DNA of 6,706 nt from Candidatus Nomurabacteria bacterium (lineage in GTDB: Bacteria; Patescibacteriota; Minisyncoccia; Phycocordibacterales; UBA1006). Positions 1-5,225 of this stretch are shown in pieces (position 1 is the stretch's first letter; each line of letters begins with the position of its first letter). Made by a program: the position numbers and the translations under genes. The stretch lies in contig CALRGS010000034.1 of NCBI GenBank assembly GCA_943357975.1, positions 1 to 6,706 on the forward strand, read 5' to 3'. A model generated the notes under the pieces. The model was not told where the DNA came from. It worked only from the letters and a program-made list of their open reading frames with translations, and did no database searches.

Positions 1-12
1 TAGAAAAAAATT

Positions 13-21
13 TGTGGATAA
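13..21 (-). promoter_or_regulatory. possible DnaA box
   Basis: Read on the - strand this is TTATCCACA, an exact match to the strong bacterial DnaA-box consensus TTATNCACA. It lies about 160 bases before nrdB. In E. coli, DnaA binding upstream of nrdAB couples reductase expression to replication, so the location is suggestive. However, it is a single 9-base site, a terminator and a promoter lie between it and nrdB, and it could belong to the upstream gene or be chance. Confidence 0.3.
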
Positions 22-55
22 CTTTCAAAAAGTGAGTTAACACAAGCCTTAAATT

Positions 56-83
56 ATCCCCTGTTTTACAAGGGATTTTTTTT
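56..83 (+). terminator. intrinsic terminator of the gene upstream of the window
   Basis: ATCCCCTGT pairs with ACAAGGGAT with one C-A mismatch around a short T loop, and eight T residues follow at once. It is oriented for transcription entering from the left edge, so it most likely ends an upstream + strand gene whose body is outside the window. The 55 bases before it are AT-rich and show no recognisable coding end. Confidence 0.75.
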
Positions 84-115
84 GTATTCAAAGCATTTTT
101 TTTTCTAAAAAAGCT

Positions 116-143
116 TTTACTTTTCCTTGTTACACCTTACAAT
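116..143 (+). promoter_or_regulatory. promoter of the nrdB-nrdA operon
   Basis: A -35 like TTTACT (116-121) and a -10 TACAAT (138-143) are separated by 16 bases. Transcription would start near 150, giving a leader of about 32 bases before the nrdB ATG. The stretch 91-112, with a long T-run followed by an A-run, could act as an UP element. I see no NrdR-type palindrome (ACACwATATATwGTGT) in this region, so NrdR control is not supported by the sequence. Confidence 0.6.
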
Positions 144-181
144 AGCTACTACGTTAACAGCTTCATTTCTCGATTTCACCT

Positions 182-1465
182 ATGCCCATTACCCTTATTA
201 AAAAACGCAGTGGTTCCGTGGTCCCGTTTACTTCTGAACGTATTACGAACGCTATTCGCAAGGCTTACCAGGCTGAAGAGCGGTCTGTTTCTGAAACTGA
301 GCTTGATAATCTTACCAAGCAGGTGGTTTTTGAACTTGAATATCGGTATGACATTCTGAATCAAGACGGCTCGATACCAACTGTTGAGAGCGTACAAGAT
401 ATCGTCGAGCGTGTTATTGCCCAAAAAGGCGACTTTGGTGTTGCCAAGTCCTACATTTTGTATCGAGAACAGCGTAACAAGGAACGCCGCCGCGATATCT
501 TTAAAAAACGGGTTCAGTTGAAGCCTTACGAATATCCGGAGCTTTACGATTATGTGAATGCTGTACGTCACTCGTACTGGATTCACACCGAATTTAATTT
601 CGTTGGCGATGTACAAAATTTTAAAGTTAACGTTGATGATAAAGAACGCAATGTCATCCAGAATGCCATGCTTGCCATTGCTCAAATCGAGGTTGCTGTA
701 AAAACATTCTGGGGCGATGTGTACAAGAAAATACCAAAACCAGAAATTGGTGCGGTCGGTGCGACCTTTGCAGAAAGTGAGGTACGCCATACGGATGCCT
801 ACGCACACCTTCTGGAGATATTGGGACTCAATGAGGCATTTAGAACGATTAACGAGGTGCCGGTATTGATTAAGCGCGTGCAGTATCTCGAGAAAGCGTT
901 ATCTAATTCTCGTAGTGAAGATAATCGGGATTACAGTCAATCTATTCTTCTCTTCTCGCTGTTCATTGAACACGTGTCACTCTTCTCGCAGTTCCTGATT
1001 ATAATGTCCTTTAACAAGCACAAGAATCTATTCAAAGGCATCTCGAACGCTGTTGAAGCAACATCGAAAGAAGAACAGATTCACGGACTATTTGGGATTG
1101 ATCTGATTAATCTGATCAAACAGGAACACCCTGAATGGTTCGATGTTGAATTTGAAAAAGTTGTAGTGAAATTATGTGAAGAAGCCTTTGAGTCAGAGCG
1201 AGAGGTAGTCGAATGGATCTTTGAAAAAGGAGAACTCGAATTTCTTTCAAAAGCAGTCGTCATCGAATTTATCAAGCAGAGATTTAACAATTCGCTTCAA
1301 AGTATAGGTATTGCCAAATTATTCGATACTGATGAAAATCTCCTCAAAGAATCTGATTGGTTTTATGATGAGGTAATTGGCACAAAGCACGGAGACTTCT
1401 TTAATAAAAAATCAATTAATTACAACAAGAAGAACAAGAGTATTACTAGTGATGATTTGTTCTAA
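182..1465 (+). CDS. nrdB: class I ribonucleotide reductase small subunit with N-terminal ATP-cone
   Basis: This is the radical-generating (beta, R2) subunit of an aerobic class I ribonucleotide reductase; it passes a radical to NrdA, which reduces ribonucleotides to deoxyribonucleotides in the cytoplasm. Residues 1-95 form an ATP-cone (VVPFTSERITNAIRKAY near the start, then the VERVIAQKG and SYILYREQR segments). The ferritin-like R2 domain follows, with metal ligands E170, E200 and H203 (ESEVRH), E263, and E298 and H301 (EEQIH). Y207 is four residues after H203, the place of the radical Tyr122 of E. coli. The first ligand is Glu where E. coli has Asp84, so the metal and radical type (Fe or Mn, subclass) cannot be settled from sequence. 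The C-terminal tail (ITSDDLF) probably docks to NrdA. At 427 residues it is longer than a usual R2 (about 320-375) because of the cone. The ATG at 182 starts directly on the cone; there is no Shine-Dalgarno sequence. nrdA follows after 41 bases. Confidence 0.95.
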   Translation: MPITLIKKRSGSVVPFTSERITNAIRKAYQAEERSVSETELDNLTKQVVFELEYRYDILNQDGSIPTVESVQDIVERVIAQKGDFGVAKSYILYREQRNKERRRDIFKKRVQLKPYEYPELYDYVNAVRHSYWIHTEFNFVGDVQNFKVNVDDKERNVIQNAMLAIAQIEVAVKTFWGDVYKKIPKPEIGAVGATFAESEVRHTDAYAHLLEILGLNEAFRTINEVPVLIKRVQYLEKALSNSRSEDNRDYSQSILLFSLFIEHVSLFSQFLIIMSFNKHKNLFKGISNAVEATSKEEQIHGLFGIDLINLIKQEHPEWFDVEFEKVVVKLCEEAFESEREVVEWIFEKGELEFLSKAVVIEFIKQRFNNSLQSIGIAKLFDTDENLLKESDWFYDEVIGTKHGDFFNKKSINYNKKNKSITSDDLF

Positions 1466-1506
1466 TACGTTTACTTTTTAATTTTTATCTTAATAACAAA
1501 TCTACT

Positions 1507-3231
1507 ATGTATTGGTTAAACGAAAACAGCAGAAAATTTTTAGCAAAAGGATATCTGATGGATGGCATTTCTGCCGAGGATCGTATTCGTGAAATTGCAA
1601 ACCTTGCCGAAAAACATTTGGGCAAGCCTGGATTCGCGGACAAATTCTATGGCTACATGTCGCGTGGTTTCTATTCGCTCGCAACACCTATTTGGGCAAA
1701 CTATGGACATTCTCGAGGACTTCCTATCAGTTGTTTTGGAAGTTATGTTGCGGATGACATGTCACGCATTTTGTTTACCCATGCTGAGGTAGGCATGATG
1801 ACCAAGTATGGTGGTGGAACATCTGCGTATTTTGGTGATCTGCGTCCACGTGGGGCGGTTATTAAAGGCAACGGACACTCATCTGGCTCAGTGCATTTCA
1901 TGGAACTTTTTGACGGGTTGATTAATATCGTGAGTCAGGGAACCGTCCGTCGCGGGCACTGCGCTCCATATCTTCCGGTAGAGCATGGGGATATCGAAGA
2001 ATTTCTTAATATTGGAAAAGAGGGGCACCCTATCCAAGAGTCTACCTATGCGGTAACCGTAGGCGATCAATGGCTTCAGGAAATGATTGATGGTGATGAG
2101 GAAAAGCGTAAGATTTGGGCAAAAATTATTCAGCGTCGCACGGAAATCGGGTATCCCTATATTCTGTTCAGTGATACTGTGAATAATAATACTGTTGATG
2201 TATACAAAGATAAGGGTATGAAGATTTACGGCAGTAACTTGTGTTCTGAAATTTGTTTGCCAACCAATGATGAGCTTGCGTTCGTTTGCTGCCTCTCTTC
2301 AATTAACCTACGTCATTACAACGAATGGAAAGATACAGATGCTGTTGAAACACTTGCCATGTTCCTCGATACGGTATTGAGTGAGTTTATTGATCGCCTT
2401 GAAAGCCTCCGTGATAGCGAAGACAAGCAAAAGCAATCAGCGTTTTATTTCATGCAGCGTGCTCATAAATTTGCAAAGGAGCACCGGGCATTAGGTTTGG
2501 GGGTTTTGGGATGGCACACCTTCTTACAAGAAAGTAATATCCCCATGGAAAGTCCCGAGGCATCGCGGTTAAATGAAGAGATTTTTAAACTGATCAAGGA
2601 ACGCGCATATAAAGCTTCGGAAGCTATGGCCAAGGATTACGGTGAGCCGGAAGTTCTCAAGGGCTACGGTCGTCGCAACACGACACTTCTTGCGATTGCA
2701 CCAACAACATCCTCTGCGTTTATCTTGGGACAAGTGTCTCAGGGAATTGAGCCGTTAATGTCTAATGCATTCGTAAAAGATGTAGATAAAATGAAGGTGA
2801 CTATTAAAAATCCAACACTCGATGCGCTGTTAACAGCGAAGGATAAAAATACCTCAGAAGTCTGGAATAGTATTCGCGATAATGATGGTTCGGTGCAGCA
2901 CCTTACATTTCTTAGTGATCATGAAAAGAACGTATTTCGTACGTTCAGTGAAATCAACCAAAAGGTGATCATTGAGCAGGCGGCTACTCGTCAGCGATAT
3001 ATCGATCAATCGCAGTCGTTGAATATCATGATTGATCCGGATATTTCTGCAAAAGACCTGAACGCGTTGTACCTCTATGCATGGCAGAGTGGGGTGAAAA
3101 CATTGTATTATCAGCACAGTATGAATGCGGCACAACAGTTCGGTCGCAAAAAACTACAAGAGGCTAGTGTTAAAAAGCCGAATGTAATGATTTTGTCGCA
3201 GGATAGTATTTGCGTTAATTGCGAGGGATAA
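1507..3231 (+). CDS. nrdA: class I ribonucleotide reductase large (catalytic) subunit, no ATP-cone
   Basis: This is the catalytic alpha subunit that reduces nucleoside diphosphates to deoxy forms, paired with the NrdB encoded just upstream. Catalytic residues are visible: redox cysteines C76 (PISCF) and C261 (FVCCLSSINL, E. coli C462), the N244-x-C246-x-E248 triad (NLCSE) carrying the thiyl-radical cysteine, the radical-relay tyrosines Y534-Y535 (TLYYQ), the PTTSSA loop near 399, and a C-terminal C569-x2-C572 pair that relays electrons from thioredoxin or glutaredoxin. At 574 residues it is much shorter than E. coli NrdA (about 760), mainly because the N-terminal ATP-cone is missing: the protein begins directly with the MYWLNENSRKF segment. 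Substrate specificity is presumably still set at the dimer-interface site. The nrdB-nrdA order and the cone-on-NrdB arrangement match Bacteroidota-type systems. No Shine-Dalgarno sequence is seen. No clear terminator lies before the rnpB promoter, so some read-through into rnpB is possible. Confidence 0.97.
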   Translation: MYWLNENSRKFLAKGYLMDGISAEDRIREIANLAEKHLGKPGFADKFYGYMSRGFYSLATPIWANYGHSRGLPISCFGSYVADDMSRILFTHAEVGMMTKYGGGTSAYFGDLRPRGAVIKGNGHSSGSVHFMELFDGLINIVSQGTVRRGHCAPYLPVEHGDIEEFLNIGKEGHPIQESTYAVTVGDQWLQEMIDGDEEKRKIWAKIIQRRTEIGYPYILFSDTVNNNTVDVYKDKGMKIYGSNLCSEICLPTNDELAFVCCLSSINLRHYNEWKDTDAVETLAMFLDTVLSEFIDRLESLRDSEDKQKQSAFYFMQRAHKFAKEHRALGLGVLGWHTFLQESNIPMESPEASRLNEEIFKLIKERAYKASEAMAKDYGEPEVLKGYGRRNTTLLAIAPTTSSAFILGQVSQGIEPLMSNAFVKDVDKMKVTIKNPTLDALLTAKDKNTSEVWNSIRDNDGSVQHLTFLSDHEKNVFRTFSEINQKVIIEQAATRQRYIDQSQSLNIMIDPDISAKDLNALYLYAWQSGVKTLYYQHSMNAAQQFGRKKLQEASVKKPNVMILSQDSICVNCEG

Positions 3232-3266
3232 TAAGTGAAACAAACTAGTCCCATGCTTAAGTAGAC

Positions 3267-3295
3267 TTGTCAAGTATCATGAAAAATGATAGCAT
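3267..3295 (+). promoter_or_regulatory. rnpB promoter with extended -10
   Basis: TTGTCA (3267-3272) and TAGCAT (3290-3295) are separated by 17 bases, with a TGn extension just before the -10 (TGATAGCAT). The expected start, 6-7 bases after the -10, falls at 3301-3302, exactly where the P1 helix of the RNase P RNA begins. That agreement makes the call strong despite an imperfect -10. Confidence 0.75.
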
Positions 3296-3359
3296 TACAA
3301 TGCTTCATCAAGTAATCGCTGGTTATCGCAAGATAGCTGGAGGAAAGTCCGAGCACTTG

Positions 3360-3387
3360 TCCCGCGGAGCCGCAAGGCGAAGTGGGA
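3360..3387 (+). repeat. rnpB hairpin module, copy 1
   Basis: The module has an outer stem CCCGC/GTGGG (plus T-A here), a purine-rich internal loop GGA/GAA able to form tandem sheared G-A pairs, an inner stem GCC/GGC and a GCAA tetraloop. It lies between the 5' P4/P5 strand and the P7/P8 region, where type A RNAs have the 5' strand of P6 and type B RNAs have P5.1. Its 26-base core (3361-3386) is identical to that of copy 2. Confidence 0.85.
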
Positions 3388-3441
3388 GAGCAGGGTAGCG
3401 GGTAACGCCCGTCTGGGTAATCCATGAGATGCGAGCAGAGA

Positions 3442-3466
3442 CGTCTCGAGCGAAAGCGATGAGACG
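3442..3466 (+). other. P12-like hairpin in RNase P RNA
   Basis: CGTCTC (3442-3447) pairs with GAGACG (3461-3466), enclosing a GA/GAT internal loop and a GC-GAAA-GC apical hairpin. The plan (stem, purine internal loop, short GC stem, GNRA loop) resembles the repeated module although the sequence differs. By order it occupies the P12 region. Its last G is also the first base of copy 2 of the repeated module. Confidence 0.6.
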
Positions 3467-3495
3467 CCCCGCGGAGCCGCAAGGCGAAGTGGGGC
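3466..3495 (+). repeat. rnpB hairpin module, copy 2
   Basis: This is the same hairpin as copy 1 with a longer outer stem (GCCCCGC with GTGGGGC). The 26-base core at 3468-3493 is base-for-base identical to copy 1. It sits between the P12-like arm and the GTAA-loop hairpin that corresponds to P14. Confidence 0.85.
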
Positions 3496-3560
3496 GAATC
3501 CTATAGGTAACTATAGGGGTGAAACGGCTAAATTCTTACCTAGGTGCAAGGCCGTGCTTG

Positions 3561-3586
3561 CCCCGCGGAGCGCAAGCGAAGTGGGG
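3561..3586 (+). repeat. rnpB hairpin module, copy 3 (shortened)
   Basis: The outer stem CCCCGC/GTGGGG, the GGA/GAA internal loop and the GCAA tetraloop are as in the other copies, but the inner stem is GC/GC instead of GCC/GGC: one C and its partner G are both missing. This symmetric loss keeps the fold intact. It follows GTGCAAGGCC and precedes GCCGCTTGAG, so it occupies the P16/P17 position of type A or P15.1 of type B RNAs. Confidence 0.85.
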
Positions 3587-3682
3587 TTGAGAGTGCCGCT
3601 TGAGGTGATAGGTAACTATCATCCCAGATAAATGATTACATAAACAGAACTCGGCTTATGGTGGAGCAACCAAAATCATAGA

Positions 3683-3704
3683 GGCACCCGAAAGGGTGCT
3701 TTTG
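3683..3704 (+). terminator. rnpB intrinsic terminator
   Basis: GCACCC (3684-3689), a GAAA tetraloop and GGGTGC (3694-3699) form a perfect stem followed by TTTT. It begins about 15 bases after the P1 helix closes, so the 3' tail would be trimmed from the precursor. Confidence 0.85.
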
Positions 3705-3711
3705 TGTTTCG

Positions 3712-3728
3712 CCCGCCGATGAGGCGGG
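3712..3728. repeat. short GC-rich inverted repeat
   Basis: CCCGCC and GGCGGG pair around a five-base GATGA loop, between the rnpB terminator and the next promoter. There is no T-run in the + direction; it could be a backup structure for rnpB or part of a dispersed intergenic palindrome. No other copy is present in this window. Confidence 0.55.
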
Positions 3729-3734
3729 TACTGC

Positions 3735-3763
3735 TTGACTTTTAAACTCAATTATGCTAAGAT
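3735..3763 (+). promoter_or_regulatory. strong sigma-70 promoter with extended -10
   Basis: TTGACT (3735-3740) and TAAGAT (3758-3763) have the optimal 17-base spacer, and TGC directly precedes the -10. Transcription should begin near 3769-3771, more than 100 bases before any plausible start codon. It therefore drives either a small RNA or a long leader of the downstream gene. Confidence 0.75.
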
Positions 3764-3768
3764 ACCTA

Positions 3769-3847
3769 GGTGAGTGAAGAGTTCCAATAGAAATCTTCAA
3801 AGAATTCAACAAACGTTCTCCATGAGACGCGCCGCAAGGCGTGTTTT
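3769..3847 (+). ncRNA. candidate small RNA or mRNA leader of unknown function
   Basis: This stretch of about 79 bases lies between a strong promoter and a GC-rich hairpin ending in TTTT. It has no convincing open reading frame and matches no RNA family I know. A possible 5-bp hairpin is GAAGA (3776-3780) with TCTTC (3794-3798), and GTTCTC-CAT-GAGAC (3815-3828) could form a weak hairpin that competes with the base of the 3' hairpin. It may be an independent small RNA, or an attenuated leader of the 3904 gene. Existence of the transcript is inferred only from the flanking signals. Confidence 0.4.
3827..3847 (+). terminator. terminator-like hairpin (sRNA end or attenuator)
   Basis: ACGCGCC (3827-3833), a GCAA loop and GGCGTGT (3838-3844) form a seven-base-pair stem with one G-T pair, followed by TTTT at 3844-3847. 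The inner GCC-GCAA-GGC is the same apical hairpin as in the rnpB modules. The T-run is short, so termination may be partial. Confidence 0.5.
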
Positions 3848-3853
3848 GTGGTT

Positions 3854-3881
3854 TTGGAGAAGTTTGGTTGTGTGCTAGTAT
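3854..3881 (+). promoter_or_regulatory. possible proximal promoter of the 3904 gene
   Basis: TTGGAG (3854-3859) and TAGTAT (3876-3881) are separated by 16 bases, and TGC immediately precedes the -10 (TGCTAGTAT), resembling the extended -10 elements at 3288 and 3756. Initiation near 3888 would give a leader of about 16 bases before the ATG at 3904, matching the very short leaders predicted for the next two genes. The -35 is poor. Confidence 0.45.
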
Positions 3882-3903
3882 GAGCCAAACAAAACTTAAA
3901 ATT

Positions 3904-5139
3904 ATGGCTAGAAAACAAAATTCTGGCCATAAAAAGCCAGATCTTTTTAACGGGAAATACCCCAAAGAGGTTTCGGTAAAAACCGTAACCTATAAGCAAG
4001 ACGCTTTCATTGAGCACCATCACACGTCATTTAACGCAATCATATTTCCTTTGGTAGTCTGGCTCGGTCGGCATGTACCGCTCCAGGAAAGGGAGTTATT
4101 TCCACAGGTTATAGAACAACGAAAGTTTGTAGTAACCGCCCTTATGAGAAATGTATTTGGTCTCTCAAAAAAAAGCGACAAGGTACTTATTTCATTTATT
4201 AAACATGAGGCCACAAAAATGTATCGCTTTGATGCACAAGGAAAACATGTTGGACACATGACTGCGTATGAACTAAGTGAGGTAATAAGGGTTGGATGTG
4301 AAGTTCTTTCCAAGAAGATGTCTGGGCAATCAATCGAACAAATTCGTGAGAACCTAATTAAAGACTTAGGTCAGTTTGGGACACCGCTACTGTTTTCAAA
4401 AGTAGCTCGCTACCTTTGGAATGGAAGGACTGATAAAATGTGGTATCCAAATGCTCATGATGAATTGATCAGATTACTGCCTGATGTTGAGCCTAAAATA
4501 TTGTTTAATATTTTAGCAGGGACGAGTATGAACACAACGCTCCAGTCGAATATTAAATTGTTCTTCAGGGCTTTGGGGCAATACAAACATGGCACTAAAG
4601 TCACCGTTAAAATTCCTGGTATGAATCAAATGGTGGAGACTCAATTTAGAGGAATGTTCTCTGGTGCGGTGTACCAGCTATGGCATTTTTTTGAGCACGG
4701 TCGGCTTACAGGGCCAAAAATTTCAAGTTTTGCTAGTGCATTATCAGGAGATATTCTTGCGGTGGTTGTAGATATTTGGATCATGCGAGTGTTTGGTGTT
4801 GATAGGCAATACCGTGCTCGTACCATGGAAAAGAAAAGTAGATCTCCAACAAAGAAGATGTATGACGCTATTGAGTACTATGTTCGTAACACTGCTCCAC
4901 TCCTTGGTTTGGAACCACGAGAGTTTCAAGCAATGGTATGGGGTGGGATAAGGACTGAAGAAACCGGTGGGGGAAATAAAAAAACCTACACTCATTTTGT
5001 AAGCGACTACTTGCATTGGAATGATTTGTTCATTGGAGAGCATCAGGTGTATGTGGGTTCGGATGGAATTCATTTCGGAGCCCAAGCATCGATAGACTAC
5101 AAAGGACTCCTTAGATCAGGAATCTTTACTACGGAATGA
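3904..5139 (+). CDS. paralogue A: unknown protein with predicted HhH-GPD-like domain
   Basis: I do not recognise this gene by name. The 411-residue product is soluble, with a basic N-terminus and no signal peptide or membrane segment. Residues about 80-170 form an N-terminal region shared with the next gene; residues 172-350 form the conserved domain, with WY (180-181), LAGTSMNTTLQSN (204-216), QYKHG (226-230), LTGPK (268-272), SGD (281-283), VVVDIW (287-292), R295 and GLEPREFQAMVW (335-346). K272 and D290 are 18 residues apart and R295 follows D by five, the spacing of Lys120, Asp138 and the following Arg in endonuclease III; the LAGTSMNTT stretch resembles its LLSAQATD helix. I infer a helix-hairpin-helix GPD-like fold, possibly acting on DNA bases; this is not proven. 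There is no FeS-cluster cysteine set (a single Cys, C132). Similar GPK...VVVDxW proteins exist, to my recollection, in phage genomes. Starts at 3880 (ATG) and 3841 (GTG) are alternatives; 3904 fits the proximal promoter. No Shine-Dalgarno sequence. Confidence 0.85.
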   Translation: MARKQNSGHKKPDLFNGKYPKEVSVKTVTYKQDAFIEHHHTSFNAIIFPLVVWLGRHVPLQERELFPQVIEQRKFVVTALMRNVFGLSKKSDKVLISFIKHEATKMYRFDAQGKHVGHMTAYELSEVIRVGCEVLSKKMSGQSIEQIRENLIKDLGQFGTPLLFSKVARYLWNGRTDKMWYPNAHDELIRLLPDVEPKILFNILAGTSMNTTLQSNIKLFFRALGQYKHGTKVTVKIPGMNQMVETQFRGMFSGAVYQLWHFFEHGRLTGPKISSFASALSGDILAVVVDIWIMRVFGVDRQYRARTMEKKSRSPTKKMYDAIEYYVRNTAPLLGLEPREFQAMVWGGIRTEETGGGNKKTYTHFVSDYLHWNDLFIGEHQVYVGSDGIHFGAQASIDYKGLLRSGIFTTE

Positions 5140-5141
5140 TT

Positions 5142-5173
5142 ACGGCCCTCTTTTAAAAAGAGGGCCGTTTTTT
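5142..5173 (+). terminator. intrinsic terminator of the 3904 gene
   Basis: ACGGCCCTCTTT and AAAGAGGGCCGT form a long perfect stem with a small A/T loop, followed by a run of six T residues. It starts three bases after the TGA stop. It separates this gene from the next paralogue, so the two are probably transcribed independently. Confidence 0.92.
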
Positions 5174-5180
5174 GTTCCCA

Positions 5181-5208
5181 TTGCCTATTTTTTAAAAACC
5201 TATATACT
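5181..5208 (+). promoter_or_regulatory. promoter of the 5226 gene
   Basis: TTGCCT (5181-5186) and TATACT (5203-5208) are 16 bases apart. The start would be near 5215, only about 10 bases before the ATG, leaving no room for a Shine-Dalgarno sequence; none is seen in the A-rich leader. The preceding strong terminator supports the need for a promoter here. Confidence 0.6.
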
Positions 5209-5225
5209 TCTCTCAAAAAATACAG

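Larger units (their letters stand above)
3301..3669 (+). ncRNA. rnpB: RNase P RNA (catalytic RNA of tRNA 5' maturation)
   Basis: This RNA, with the RnpA protein, removes 5' leaders from precursor tRNAs. The conserved core is unmistakable: GGAGGAAAGTCCGAGC (CR-I), AGGGTAGCGGGTAACGCCCG (P7/P8 region), GGTGAAACGG, GTGCAAGGCC, GCCGCTTGAG and CAGAACTCGGCTTATG (CR-V). Long-range helices close it: P1 GCTTCATC (3302-3309) with GGTGGAGC (3660-3667), P2 GTAATC (3312-3317) with GATTAC (3634-3639), and P4 AAG-T-CCGAG (3345-3353) with CTCGGCTT (3650-3657), keeping the conserved bulged U at 3348. P3 is a very short hairpin with a GCAA loop. Two hairpins with GTAA loops (about 3500-3516 and 3603-3623) correspond to the L14 and L18 tetraloops that dock on P8. 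Peripheral arms are unusual: three copies of one hairpin module are present (separate entries), and the typical type A P6/P16/P17 arrangement is not recognisable. Length about 369, normal for bacteria. Ends are set by P1 and the promoter. Confidence 0.96.

Noticed and set aside
84..181. NrdR box upstream of nrdB
   Set aside because: I looked for the ACACwATATATwGTGT palindrome pair typical of NrdR control and found nothing close.
176..808. 210-residue open frame on the - strand opposite nrdB
   Set aside because: It lies wholly antisense to the well-supported NrdB ATP-cone and metal-ligand region, and its translation shows no family motif. The shorter - strand frames opposite nrdA and the two paralogues are rejected for the same reason.
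3270..3482. - strand open frame over the rnpB 5' half
   Set aside because: The sequence is a structured RNA gene with all RNase P landmarks; the frame is a by-product of its GC-rich hairpins.
3360..3586. Repeats as a CRISPR array
   Set aside because: Three hairpin copies lie at unequal distances within conserved RNase P RNA arms; there are no spacers of regular length and no cas genes.
3822..3878. Possible 18-residue peptide (MRRAARRVLW...)
   Set aside because: Very short, no ribosome binding site, and its codons are explained by the hairpin sequence; too little to call a gene.
3841..3903. Upstream starts for paralogue A: GTG at 3841 and ATG at 3880
   Set aside because: The GTG lies inside the 3' strand of the terminator-like hairpin, and the added residues (FCGFGEVWLCAS) look non-native. 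The ATG at 3880 overlaps the proposed -10 and would be excluded if that promoter is used; it stays possible if transcription comes from 3735-3763.
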